DNA of 64,000 bases from the NCBI RefSeq assembly GCF_000687475.1, contig NC_057318.1, positions 3,906,001-3,970,000 of the forward strand, given 5' to 3'. Positions 1-10,521 of this stretch are shown one piece after another. The notes under the pieces are model-generated. The model had not been told where the DNA came from. It worked only from the letters and a program-made list of their open reading frames with translations, and made no database searches. This stretch comes from Ustilaginoidea virens. Taxonomy: Eukaryota > Ascomycota > Sordariomycetes > Hypocreales > Clavicipitaceae. Position numbers and translations under genes: made by a program. The first letter of the stretch is position 1. The number at the start of each line of letters is the position of its first letter.

Positions 1-118
1 CAGGAAGAAGCGGAAGTGGGATGCAGCCATTGGCAAAGAAGCAGGGGGCGAAAACTCCGGGAAAGGCTTCAGCTTTGGGTTTGGCGGGGGTGAAGACGAC
101 GACGAGGAGATTCCTTGA
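1..118 (+). CDS. 3' end of an unidentified gene (C-terminal tail)
   Basis: The window opens inside a reading frame (frame of base 2) that runs to a TGA at 116-118. The visible residues are a basic stretch (RKKRKWDAAIG) followed by a glycine/phenylalanine-rich piece (GFSFGFGG) and an acidic end (EDDDEEIP). A basic-then-acidic tail of this kind is common in nuclear or nucleolar proteins, but 38 residues are too few to name a family. The following 1.6 kb has no matching continuation, so this is taken as the real C-terminus. The overlapping longer ORF at 21-353 is judged a shadow because it reads this stretch in another frame and has no recognisable content. Confidence 0.5.
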   Translation, partial: RKKRKWDAAIGKEAGGENSGKGFSFGFGGGEDDDEEIP

Positions 119-1771
119 TGAGAAGAGGGAGGTGCCAGCCAAGAAGCCGCAGAGGAGGATTGCGGAACCGAGACTAGACGTTTTGGTTCAAACGGTTGTT
201 TCCTTTGGCCGTCGTCGAGCTGCAAAGAATGGCAGCAAGACGTCGACTGTCGGCCAGGCAGACGTGATTCCACACACTTTGCGTTTCTCCCCCTTTGGAA
301 TGGCAGTCTCGGCGGTGAAGTTGCATCATGCAAAAGAACAAAGACTGGAATGACCCCACAGATGCCCATGCCGGTGATGGCGAGCCCGCGCACGGATTAG
401 TTCAATGTTGACACCAGACGGACCAGTCAGTCACCACATGCATCAATCAATGCATGCAGACCGCAGGTGCGCTGATGAAGAGGCTGGGTGCGGGGGAACG
501 GAGCACGCGGTACAGAGCCGCGATGCGCTATGGTATGTTGCGTGCGCGTAGGAAGGTGGCTGGCGCCGTGCCGGAAATGTCTGTCTGGTTTTAGAGGGTT
601 TTAGAGTTGGCAGTGACGGGGCGGTCCAAAGTTTATTGTCAGGCCGCGCCAAGGAGGCACTGGACTGGACTAGGCACGTACATGTAACTATTTGGTCGCT
701 GGTTGCGGAGGAGCACGGAGTATGTATAGGTATGTATGTATGTAGCTGATGGCGTGCCGCAGTTGACGCCAACAAGTCTGGTCTGATTGAGCTGGGCCAT
801 GCAGCTTAATCTGTCCGGTCAATGTAATGTCCCTTTATTATCCGCGCCTCCGGATTTAGCAAGTGCTTTGTGGCCCTGTCGCGCAATGTGAGCTTCTTTG
901 CTTTCTTCGCTGCTTTCACTGTTTGCTTTGCTTCTTGCAGTCGCATTCATTCCTGCTACAGACCTACAGGACCTAGGTACATGTACCTACCTAGGTACCT
1001 ACCTCATACAGAGTAGCTCGCCCTCTCCCAGGGCCCTCCTCCGTCACCACCGACCGCTGACCGCTGACCGCCAACCACTGACCGCTGACCACATACTGAC
1101 CACTGAACACTAAAGAACACTGAACGAACCAGACACTGACCACTGACCACTGACCTCTGACCACTGACACGGCCAGCCCTGACACCAGCCAGGCTGACCA
1201 CTGGCTCACTCGCTGGAATCTGGCTGGGGTCAGTCACTTCTCCTGCGTCGTTCCACCTCGACTCGAGCTTCGAGTTCTTCTTATCTCGTCACTCTTCTCG
1301 CTGCTCGACGCCGCCTTTCCCCCTCTTCCGCTTGTTCCTGTTTTTCTTCTTCTCTTTTCTCGTCATTCCCGTCAAGTAAGCCACCAGGGGCCCTACTGCT
1401 TTATAGCCCACCGGTCCCGAGTCTTGACTCGTGATAATCCCCCCTTGCGACGCGTCGTTTTTTGCCCCTCTCGCACCCGACGTCCTCGTCATTCGGCTGC
1501 CGACGATTGCATACCTACCTGCCCACCCGACTTTGGCCGATCGGACGTCGCACCTTCTCAGACTCCTTTGCGATACAACATCACAACTGGGCGCCTTTTT
1601 GCGTCTTCCTCTTGTTCTTTTTTTCCTTCTTTTCTTTTTCTCTCTCTTCTTGCTTTTTTTTAAACATAGGAATCACTTCACTGGGTACCCCCGTATCCTC
1701 GTGCTGGTGCCGCAAGCCAACGAGCCTCCAGTCTGGGCTTTGGCGAGAATCAGGGTGACGGTAGAATAACC
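119..1771. other. Intergenic region with palindromes and TGACC-type repeats
   Basis: No credible gene. It holds a TACGGAGTA-like motif near 714-723, a palindrome-rich patch of TAGGTAC/TACCTA units at 973-1008, and an imperfect tandem array of CTGACCGC/CTGACCAC units at about 1052-1172. The last 180 bases are strongly pyrimidine-rich on the + strand (for example 1605-1665), as expected for the leader of the gene starting at 1772. Confidence 0.6.
1052..1172. repeat. Imperfect TGACCAC/TGACCGC tandem repeat
   Basis: Short units of the form CTGACCGC, CTGACCAC and CTGAACAC recur about every 7-10 bases, interrupted by a few diverged units. It lies about 600 bases upstream of the CCCH/Smr gene. No coding content. 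Confidence 0.6.
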
Positions 1772-4207
1772 ATGGTTTCTGATGAACATTACGACCTGTG
1801 CCTGCCCGTCCTGCGGGACTCGACTTTGGAAGATGAGGATAAAACCGACAAGCTGGAGGAACTTTTGAGGAAGGAAACCAACCTGGTCGGATCGTCTCTC
1901 GACAATGCAATACTGGATGCTTTGTGGAGATTTCGGGACGGAGGAGGCTCGTCTGCCTCGCCTCCTCCCATCCGATCGTCCATTCTACGGCGGCCCTCTC
2001 CTGCTTCCTGGCGAGCATCTCCCACCCCCCTCTCGGCATCCCCAAGACTTGCGGTTAGCCCCCTCGCGCCTCCAGGCTTCATCCCGTCCACTTTCGGCAG
2101 AGCCAAATCCTCTACCGCTTCGCCATTCTCCTCGCCCCGAGCATCTCCCCGTCTCGCTCTTGCGACGCCTGTAATCCCACACAGCCCGAACCTGAACGCG
2201 TACGAATTCGCCAGCGACCCCACTCCCGCACCCGAAATCCTGGGAGATTATCAGTCAGAGAATGTTGAATGGCTGCTTAATGACGACGCGGTCAGCATTG
2301 CGTCGTCCATGGGCAGCTCGAGCGTCTTGAATGCTGCTGCGCCGGAATTCTCGTCCCTGTCCTCGCAACAGACGGACATGTCTCCTTACGACATGCTGCG
2401 ATCGATACTGGGTCCCGCGAGGACAGACGAGGAAATCGAGTCGGCTTTGGCTACTCATGGCTACAACCTCAGTGCCACGGTTGCGTCCATCATGGAAGGT
2501 CAAAGTCAAGATGAGGGGGCTCCTCTCAGCAGCTCGGACGAACCCAAGACCGTCTTGATCGGCAAGTCGATATCCCTGGACGGACGACCAGCCACCCCCA
2601 GCAATCAATCCAAGGCTGGTGTGATATGCAAGTTTTACATGTCGACGGGTCAGTGCTTGCGGGCCGACTGCCGATTCAGTCACGACTTGAGCAATCATCT
2701 TTGCAAGTAAGTGCGGCAGGCTGCCTTGATCGGTCCACCTTTTTTTTTATATTTTTATTTTATTTTATATATATATATATATAAATGGCTGACGGCGTTC
2801 AGATACTGGATCATGGGTAGCTGCCTCGCGGGCGATACGTGCGTATTCTCTCATGATCCTTCAAAGTTTGTAAATAAGCTGTGCCTGGATGATTCCGCTA
2901 GCGTAGGCGAAGAGCAAGGGACCTTTCAAGTTCAAGACCCAAGTTCATTCCCCGCGTTGCAACCAGGAAGCTCGGATGCAGGAGGCAACGCAGGAGGCAA
3001 CGCAGGAGGCAACGCAGGAGTCAATGCTGGGGTCAACGCTGGAGTCAACGCTGGAGGCGGCGGCGGCGCAAGCCTCCTATTTGCTGGCCTGAATCCGCCT
3101 CACGGGCCAAGAGTCTTGCAGGGCACCGAAAGTCCCAGGTTGCGCTCCCGGCCTGGTAGTCGGCACCAGAGCAAGGACATCAGTGCTAATGCGCCGGCCA
3201 TTGACGACAACGAGGCCTTTCCGTCTCTCGGGTCTGCTTCCAGCAAACCAGGCAAGAAACATCACGGCAAGCGCGGTGGGCATGGCCACAAAGAAAACGT
3301 CGCAAACTCCTTGGCCGACATTGTCAAGATGGCGCCGACGCCTCCTCCGGGATCGCCGAGGTCCGAGTCGAGGAAGACGGCGAATGGGAACCCTGGCAGC
3401 AACAAGACGGGCGAGAACAGCGCGGCAGCTCAGGCAATCCCGAGTCCAAAGCACATTCCCTGGCTGGAGACGGGCAATAGGGCGAACAAGGCCTATCTCA
3501 AGGCTCGTCAAGAAGCCATCAAACACGGCGGTTTACGCAACAAGTTTCTGCAGAGGTAACGTTGCTTGAACGTCTCCTTTGATGCGGCGCAGAGGACTGG
3601 GCCCTTTTTGCAGCACCTGTTCTAACACGTGGTGCTTGTTCGTCGTCTGGTAAGTGCGGCTCAAGCTTGGAATAGGAACGACGCCAGAGCGGCCAAGGCG
3701 CTCAGTCTGCGCGGACAAAGCGAAAACGACTTGATGCGAAAAGCACATAGAGAGGCAGCGCGTGAACTGTACGAAGATCGGAACAAGAGCACGGGCAACT
3801 CGGCCGAGATCTACGTCGATCTTCACGGGCTCCACCCGGAGGAAGCGGTGGAGTACCTGGAAAAGGTGCTCATGGACAACAGCAAGGAGTGGCGACCGGT
3901 CTACGCCATCACCGGAACGGGGCACCACAGCAAAAACGGCAAGGACAAGGTGGGCAGGGCCATCCGCAACTTCCTCGGCGAGTGGCGGTACGCATACCGC
4001 GAGTTCTCGGTACCCGGGGATCGCAACAACATGGGAGGGATTCTCGGGATCGATGCTCGAAGCTGGGACAAGTCGCTGGCGAGGAAGGAAGCTGCAGAGG
4101 ACAAGGGGGAGGTTGACATACTGAGCCAAGGGGTTGAGATTGGGGATGGGAAAGTGAGGCTGCTGGTAAGGGATCCGCCAAAGGGCCCGAGTGGTCGTCG
4201 GTGGTGA
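1772..4207 (+). CDS. CUE / CCCH zinc finger / Smr domain RNA-binding protein
   Basis: Three exons fit splice consensus and phase: 1772-2706, 2803-3555, 3655-4207, giving 746 aa. An N-terminal helical region is followed by a Ser/Pro-rich linker, a CUE-like segment (about aa 205-240, MSPYDMLRSILG...), then two adjacent CCCH zinc fingers (CKFYMSTGQCLRADCRFSH and CKYWIMGSCLAGDTCVFSH). The first intron falls between the two fingers and splits a Lys codon. Next come a G/N/A tandem repeat, the DUF1771-like stretch (NDARAAKALSLRGQ, RKAHREAARELYEDRN) and a Smr domain with the LHGLHPEEAVEYLE core and the ITGTGHHS motif. Smr domains are nucleic-acid binding or nicking modules; with CCCH fingers a role in RNA surveillance or turnover is inferred. 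The start is the first ATG after a pyrimidine-rich leader. Confidence 0.88.
2980..3055 (+). repeat. 12-bp coding repeat (GGNA/GVNA) in the CCCH/Smr gene
   Basis: About six copies of a 12-base unit GGAGGCAACGCA, the last three drifting to GGAGTCAACGCT. In frame it gives repeats of Gly-Gly-Asn-Ala then Gly-Val-Asn-Ala. It lies in the linker between the CCCH fingers and the Smr half, so copy number could vary without harming either domain. Confidence 0.85.
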
Positions 4208-4336
4208 CGACGGTTGCAGAAGCAGCAGCAGAAGCAGCAGCAGCAGCAGGGTTGGGGTGAATGAGTGATGTTGAGCAGGAAAGGAGACGAATCCCAGAAG
4301 CCGATGAATAACGGAAGACGGCAGCGGAAGCAAGTA

Positions 4337-4380
4337 GGCGTGGGCGTGGGCGTGGGCGTGGGCGTGGGCGTGGGCGTGGG
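4337..4380. repeat. GTGGGC hexanucleotide repeat
   Basis: Seven near-perfect copies of GTGGGC directly 3' of the CCCH/Smr gene. The hexamer keeps frames open on the minus strand (Thr-Pro, His-Ala), which accounts for spurious ORFs here. Confidence 0.9.
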
Positions 4381-4602
4381 TTGACCTCTGTCGGTGCGGC
4401 TCAGTGACGGACGGCATGGCATGCTGTACCGGTACATGCGTCACGGCACGTCCAGCACGCCCCCGCCAAGTCTAGGTAAGGTAGCCAGTACGTGCACTCC
4501 GTCCTCGGGCATTGTACATCGTACCTCTGCGGCGGCCGGCCAGCCGGACCAACAAAGGTCATTTTCCATCTCTCCATCTCTCCATCTCTCCATCCTCCAT
4601 TC

Positions 4603-4654
4603 ATCCTCATCCTCATCCTCATCCTCATCCTCATCCTCATCCTCATCCTCATCC
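4603..4654. repeat. TCATCC hexanucleotide repeat
   Basis: About eight to nine copies of TCATCC, preceded at 4570-4594 by a CCATCTCT repeat. Noncoding in my reading; the repeat peptides (Ser-Ser, Ile-Leu, His-Pro) are frame artefacts. Confidence 0.9.
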
Positions 4655-5275
4655 ATCCACCCTCCGCCATCACGCCATCACGCCATCACACCGATAGTCC
4701 GTACCGGGTCCGCACGAACTCGTCGACATAACCGTCCCGCGAAAATCCACAACGCCAGGCTCGCCCCCAAGCCACCTGCCCACCTGCCCTCCTGCCCACC
4801 ACCTGCCCCACCATGCCGTCACGGGCTTCGAGCCGCCCATCCTCCGCGCTGAGTCAGGCTGCCGGCCGTCTGTTAGCCACGCGTCATCATCGTCGCCCCT
4901 TGAGTGACGAGGGATTGGCGTGCCGTCCACCATCACCGCCGCCACCACCGCCAATACCCTTCTACCCCGGCGGCGTCGAGTGTTCGTTTGTTGCTTGCTC
5001 CCAGTGCCCGCTGGCAAGATAGCCAGCCATCCAGGGATTACCGGGGAACCCAGAGAAGCCGGAAACCAGGGGTCGGTGGACCCGCCACCGTGGCTGCTTC
5101 GTCGTCCCCAAGCCAGGGTCCCTCCAGCTCGCCCGACTCGCCCGACTCGCCCGACTTGCCCTCCGACCACACGCACACCGCACACCGCACACCGCACACC
5201 CCGTCACGGCGAGCCGGGGGCTTTTTTCTTCTTTGCTCCCCCGCACGAGATACATAATCCATCTTGGCCGCCCCC

Positions 5276-6562
5276 ATGTCGCCGGGTGCCGCAGAGCCTG
5301 GGCCCGCCTCAGCCCTGGGCAGAGCGTCGTCCCCCGAGCGGCCGGCGGCACGGTGGTCGTCGCGCCGCAGCCGGCTTTCCGACGCCGCGGTGCGCGCCAG
5401 GTCGTCGCCGTCGTCGGAGCCTGGCCCCCTCGGCGGCGCGTGGCAGGCGTGCCGCGAATGGGGCCGGTGCGCCGCCCGCCGCTACTCGAGCCTGTCGCCC
5501 GCGCAGAGGGGCCTCGCCGTCGCCGCCTGCGTGCTCGCTGCGACGGCGGCGGTCCTCGTGCTGGCCTACTCGCACCGCTTCTTCGCCTGGCTGGCACCCT
5601 TTGCCCGCTCGTGGCGCGAGCTGCCGGGCGGCTGGCTGGCCGTCTTTGCCCTCGTCTTCGTCACCGCGTTCCCCCCGGTCATCGGCTACTCGACCGCCAA
5701 CACCATCGCCGGCCTGGTGTACGGCTTCCCCGCCGGCTGGCCCGTCGCCGCCGCCGCCTGCACCCTCGGCAGCCTGTGCGCCTTCCTGGCCAGCCGCACC
5801 GTCCTGAGCAAGTACGTCGACGCCATGGTCGGCCGGGACCACCGCTTCGTCGCCCTCGGCCAGGTCCTGCGCCGCGACGGCGTCCTCTACCTCACCGCCA
5901 TCCGCTTCTGCCCTCTGCCCTTTAGCCTGAGCAACGGCTTCCTGGCCACCATTCCGAGCATCACACCCTTTGCATTTGCCGTTTCCACCGCCCTGTCGAC
6001 GTAGGTTTCATTTCCGTCTCTGTCTGTCCCTCTCTCTCTCTCTGTCTCACACACTCCACCCCCGCCCCCGCCGGGTAGAAACACCGGAACAAGGAGCTGA
6101 CACAAAAGGGCGCGCGGTCGCAACAGCCCCAAGCTCCTCATCCACATCTTCATCGGCAGCCGCCTCGCCATCCTCGCCGAGCAAGGCGACAAGATGAGCG
6201 CCCGCGACAAGGCCATCAACTACATCGGCATCGCGCTCGGGTCCGCCGCCGGCCTGGCCGTCGGCCTCGTCATCTACCGACGGACCATGGCCCGCGCCGC
6301 CCAACTTGCCCGCGAGCAGGGCGCCGACACGGGTGACGCGGAGCAAGGGCTCGCCGCCTACGACGACAGCGAGGCCGCCCTGCTGGACCCGGAGGACGCG
6401 GCGGCCGTCATGATGGCAGACGACGACGTCTCCCTGTGGGAGGGCCAAGGCGGCCGTTCGTGGGAGGCCGTCAGCAACGACGGCGACAGTGTCGACAGTG
6501 ACGATGACGGCGACGACGACGACGTGGCCGGGCGCACCGCAAGACCGCCGGCCCTGCCATGA
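5276..6562 (+). CDS. TVP38: Tvp38-type Golgi membrane protein (SNARE-associated / VTT domain)
   Basis: Two exons, 5276-6000 and 6127-6562, joined in phase (donor GTAGGT, acceptor AACAG), give 386 aa. After a Ser/Pro/Ala-rich cytosolic N-terminus there is a hydrophobic segment (about aa 82-108), then the conserved VTT/SNARE-associated block: a second hydrophobic stretch with VTAFPPVIGYS, GLVYGFPAGW, a third segment, and the IRFCPLPFSLSN motif typical of this family. Another segment follows the intron (LLIHIFIGSRLAIL), then a last segment (INYIGIALGSAAGLAVGLVIYRR) and an acidic tail rich in Asp. Fungal Tvp38 proteins sit in late Golgi membranes, and the wider VTT family includes lipid scramblases; the exact activity here is inference. 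The ATG at 5276 is the first in frame. Confidence 0.88.
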
Positions 6563-7914
6563 CGTGAGCATGCTGGTGTATGCGCGAGTTTTATTGCATC
6601 GCGCTGGAGCTCACCACTGGCGAATCGGGGGCTCCCTTGCGTTTCGGCAGCCCGTTTTGCGGAGGGCCGCTGTTGTATTGTTGATGACGGGTTCCGGGCC
6701 GCCGCGGGGTAAAGCACGGCGTCAAAAGCAACATGGCTGGAATCAGTTCCTGCATACGAGCCTTGGCTTGATTGTTATTGTAGCTTTAGTGTATAAAATC
6801 ACGGGATGGCGTCGAAAGCAAGATGGCTGGAATCAGTTCCTGCATGCGAGCCTTGGCTTGATTGTTATTATACCTTAACTGTATAAAATCACGGAATGGC
6901 GTCGAAAGCAACATGGCTGGAATCAGTTTCTGCATACGAGCCTTGGCTTTGATTGTAATTGTAGCTTTAGTGCATAAAATCACGGGATGGCGTCGAAAGC
7001 AACATGGCTGGTATCAGTTCCTGCATACGAGCCTTGGCTTGATTGTTATTATAGCTTTAGGTTATAAAACCACGGGATGGCGTCGAAAGCAACATGGCTG
7101 GAATCAGTTCCTGCATACGAGCCTTGGCTTGATTGTTATTATAGCTTTAGTGTATAAAACCACGGGACGGCGTCGAAAGCAACATGGCTCGAACCAGTCC
7201 CCGTACACAAACGAGCCGTAATTATTGTGTTATAGCTTCAGCATAGGAAAGCACGGGCATGGCAGAACGCAAGATAGCTCGACTCGGCCCCTTTTGATGC
7301 AAGAGTAACGTCGTCCCCATCGACAAGTCACACGGGTGGCAGCAGCAAAGACGGACTTGGGACTTGGACTTGGGCCGTTCCATCACTGCCCTCGCGCCGT
7401 CACGGCTTCGCCACATCGACAACACAGCGTGGGACTGCATCAACACCAACAGCGGGCTCGCATTCGGCGCCCCCGCCCACACAGCACGGTCAAACGATAC
7501 AGACGCGCAAACCATGGACAGACGCAAGCCGACAAGCCCGCTTTGTCATTCATTACTTTGCAAACAGACGACCCGTCCGAGTCTCCAAGGCAAGGGATGC
7601 GCTACGGTCCTTGGCTACCGTTGACGGCTTCTCAGGCCCCAGCAATGCCTACCCGGGCTCATACAAGTATTCCTACACTTCCCAAATGCAGCAAATGCAG
7701 CCTACGCAAATCCAGCTCCGTATCCCTGTCAAGAGAACAAACGCCGTCGCTTACCAAACGTCAAAACGTCAAAAACAAGGACGTGCCATACATGGGGCAC
7801 GCCAGCTTGCTGGGGGAAAAAAAAAGAAAGGAGGGGAAAAAAAAAAAAGGGAGTAAATAGACTCGCTGGCAGGAAGCAGACGCTGCAATAAATCAAGTAC
7901 AGCCGCCCGGGGCA
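6563..7914. other. Intergenic region dominated by a 90-bp minisatellite
   Basis: Between the Tvp38 gene and the convergent uncharacterised gene. About 580 bases are tandem repeats (listed separately). The remaining 600 bases contain A-rich runs near 7819-7853 and no recognisable gene. Small ORFs at 7336-7860 lack any family signature. Confidence 0.6.
6705..7290. repeat. 90-bp minisatellite, about six to seven copies
   Basis: A unit containing AAGCAACATGGCTGGAATCA, a GCATACGAGCCTTGGCTTGA segment and GTATAAAATCACGG recurs with unit starts at about 6718, 6808, 6898, 6989, 7079 and 7169, so the period is 90 with one 91-base step. A decayed copy follows from about 7259. Internal copies are about 90 percent alike by eye and the last is much more diverged. 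Because 90 is a multiple of three, one frame stays open across several copies and encodes a hydrophobic repeat. Confidence 0.93.
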
Positions 7915-9361
7915 TCATGAGGACCCTCGCTGGCAATTTACGAATTGGATGGCCTGTTCGATAGGATAGCCGATAAACACGGGGCCGGTGAAAATCATGT
8001 GCGGGCTGGCTGCGCCGTCGGGCTTCACCGTGCATGGACTGATAAACGCCGGCTGCTGGGTGGGGTCTGGAGCTGTTGATGTGGTTGCGGCGCCCTTGTT
8101 GTTGGCCAAGGGCGCGTCCCCGAAGCCATTCACCGGCTGCGGAGGCTTCACGTCTGTAAAAGGCGGTGGGCGGATGGAGGCGCCGGAAAACTTGCCATGA
8201 TCAAAAGGGCATTTGCCGCCGCTGGTGACGCGTTCCGGCGCGCTGCCAGGAGGCCCGGAATCGGACATGCGCACGGGAGCAGGAGGTGGTGAGTGCGGGT
8301 ACTCCTCGCCGTGGCCCGAAGGCTCGTAGACGGGCACCGAGATACCCCAGGGCCGGCTCGGCGACTCCCCTACTCGAACTTCCTTCAGCGGCCGGTCGAA
8401 GTGGCTTTGACGATCAGCATCAGACGGGGGCGCCTCTGCCTCGTGGTTGACATCCAGGTCCCCTGTTCTGCTGACCGTCTGTGCCCAGTTCTCGACTCGT
8501 TTGTTGGGCCCTCCGCTCTCGGCGCCGTCCGGAGGCTGTCCTGGGGTTTCCGACTCTGGCAGCATCGGCTGATGAAGGTGACTCAGACCTTCAATCATGC
8601 TGACAATGTTGCCATACTTGGAGTCCAGCTTCTTCATCTGCGTCTCGTTCCGTTGATACCGTCGCAGGCATACCTCGTGGCTGCGAGGCAGGGCGTGCTT
8701 GTGCGTTTCCACGTAATGGGCAATCTCCTCCGGGGAGTGCTTGTCCAGGAAGCGGATCGGGCACTTGGAGGAACCGGCCCCGTTCGGCGCTGGCTGCGAA
8801 GTAGCCTCCTCCAACATGGCGGCGCAGATGGGGTCAGCAGAGCTGTGAGGCGTGGTGTCCACGCTGTACTTGCTTTTGCCGTCATGGGTGCCGCTGGCCG
8901 ACATCCTCTTGGAGAAGGGACACTGCAGGCTGCCTCTCTTTCCCTGGACGGTGAAGTCTTGTTCCAGCGCGGTGGACATGGAGGTTTCGTCTTGGGATGG
9001 GCGCGAGACGGATTCTCTGCTGGAGCACGTGGTCTTGCTCGAAGAGCCAGCCGAGACAATCTTGCTGGCCATTCGCCGTCCGTCCCGGATGATGACGGCG
9101 ATCTGGTGGAGAGGTTGGGGACTGGAGCGCCGTTGAGGGAGAGGAACAGGGGAGGTCTTGTCAACAGAGGTATGCGGTGGAAGCTGCAGCTTTGTCAACG
9201 TCTCGGCCACCTCTGGCGTTGCGGGTGCATATCTGTCAGCTAGATATTGGAACTGGGCATGACGTGTTAGCATGCTTTTCAGCCGGTGCCGTCCTCGTCA
9301 TCCTAGTCAAGCCAAAGCAGTGCAAGCGCCGTCTGTTTCATGGGATTGATAGCAGTGTTGG

Positions 9362-9403
<42 letters not shown>

Positions 9404-9795
9404 TGGATGGCCATGATGCTATGACACGGGGTGACGTCGAAGAAAAAAATCAGAGCATTTAAAATCATGTCAGTCTCTGCAGTCAGGCACTTGGCCAGCT
9501 GCTCCTGATCTAGAGCTAATGAAATCTCATCATATTTGATTCGACGACGTGTTCCCCGAGGTTTCGGTGCGGGGGATGGGGGATGAATCGTGGGATGCCG
9601 ATACATTGTGGGAGCTACGAGCAAAGAAGCAGGCAAACAAACACACACGGGACTCGAGCGAGATGGCCTCACCTGTTCATGGGCAAAACGCAGCTTGTGC
9701 TCGAGGACAGTCTTTCGATCGGCCAGGATCTGGACTTGGTCGGCGAGAGCGTTGAATGCATCCGCCAGGGAGAGAGCAAGACGGATTTGGTCCAT
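7915..9795 (-). CDS. Uncharacterised fungal protein with Cys-Pro motifs
   Basis: Two exons on the minus strand: 9795-9673 and 9252-7915, phase 0, 486 aa. The intron of 420 nt is long for this genome and carries a run of 33 T; its 3' end has a clear branch point (GCTAAC) and CCCAG acceptor. The N-terminus looks helical or coiled-coil (ALADQVQILADRKTVLEHKL ... FQYLADRYA). The middle is Ser/Pro-rich and has three Cys-Pro spots: LQCPFSKRM (about aa 147), KCPIRFLDKHSPEEIAHYVE (about aa 202) and KCPFDHGKF (about aa 390). A conserved-looking C-terminus ends in a hydrophobic patch (MIFTGPVFIGYPIEQAIQF). I do not recognise the family. Spaced CP motifs could mean metal or haem binding, but this is speculative. 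Confidence 0.7.
9365..9397. repeat. T33 homopolymer inside an intron
   Basis: An uninterrupted run of 33 T on the + strand, so A33 in the sense strand of the minus-strand gene. It lies inside the intron of the uncharacterised gene and probably accounts for part of its unusual length. Confidence 0.95.
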
Positions 9796-10305
9796 GCCCA
9801 GCTCGCAAAGACGGGGATGGGGATGACTTGGGAGGGAAGAGGGAAAAGGAAGGAAGAAGAGAGCAGGCAGAGACGCCGGGCTGTGGAAAGGTTTGAGGAA
9901 AAGGCAAAAGGATAAGCCCAAGGCCCGCAAGAGAGATGCGTTCGTGCAACATGACTGGATCCAGGTGATGATGGGAGTGGGGAGCAGCAAGCGCGGAGTG
10001 GGCCGGGTCGATGGCGGCGATTGGTCAGCCTCTTTTTAGTTTCTGGGTGCGTGTTCACTGAAGGTGCGTGCTCAACAGAAGGCGCGGTCCACCATATCCA
10101 TCTCATCTTCAAGGGCACTCGATTTCGAGTTGCAAACTCCATGTTGTCCCTGTTGCTGCTTTGGCCCGGAAAAGGCTTCGTCGCTGCACGAATTACCGGC
10201 CAGTAAAGTAGCAATAAAACAAAATAAAACGAGGAAAGAGCGACAAGATGCCGTCGACTTGACCCGACCCGCAAGTCACGACGCTGACGCCGTCTCATCC
10301 CACGA

Positions 10306-10363
10306 ATGATGCAGATCCCCCCCCATCCGTCACCTCCTCCGCCACCACCTCCAACACAACCAC

Positions 10364-10443
<80 letters not shown>

Positions 10444-10515
10444 GACAGCGACAGCGACAGCGGCAGTGACTGCGGCAGTGACAGCGGCAGCTCGGCATCC
10501 TTTCCCCAACAGTAA
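10306..10515 (+). other. Upstream ORF, Asn-Gly repeat, in frame with the next gene
   Basis: ATG at 10306 opens a 69-codon frame with a poly-Pro stretch, an Asn-Gly repeat and a Ser/Asp tail. Its TAA at 10513-10515 lies two codons before the main ATG at 10522, in the same frame. The last bases also form a good splice donor (GTAAGC at 10512). It could be a translated upstream ORF, an untranslated leader, or part of a spliced 5' exon; I cannot decide from sequence. Confidence 0.3.
10365..10478. repeat. GGCAAC hexamer array passing into GACAGC/GGCAGT units
   Basis: About twelve perfect GGCAAC units (10365-10440) followed by GCGACA and GGCAGT type units. In the + strand frame of 10306 this reads Asn-Gly repeats and then Ser-Asp/Ser-Gly. 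It lies immediately 5' of the iminopeptidase start codon. Confidence 0.9.
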
Positions 10516-10521
10516 GCAACC

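Larger units (their letters stand above)
4208..5275. other. Intergenic region with two hexanucleotide repeats
   Basis: No credible gene. It contains a GTGGGC repeat and a TCATCC repeat (listed separately) and C-rich sequence before the Tvp38 start. Long ORFs on both strands here are by-products of the hexamer repeats and high GC. Confidence 0.55.
9796..10521. other. Divergent promoter region with GGCAAC repeat
   Basis: Separates the minus-strand uncharacterised gene from the plus-strand proline iminopeptidase gene. The left part has no repeats or gene. The right part holds a GGCAAC array and an upstream ORF (10306-10515) in the same frame as the downstream gene. Confidence 0.5.

Noticed and set aside
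4401..4852. ORFs of 70-150 codons on both strands over the TCATCC repeat
   Set aside because: All depend on the hexamer repeat, overlap each other in every frame and lack domains.
6862..7221. 119-codon ORF encoding hydrophobic repeats over the minisatellite
   Set aside because: The frame exists because the repeat period is 90; one unit is 91 bases and breaks the frame, there is no start context or family resemblance, and adjacent copies are read in different ORFs.
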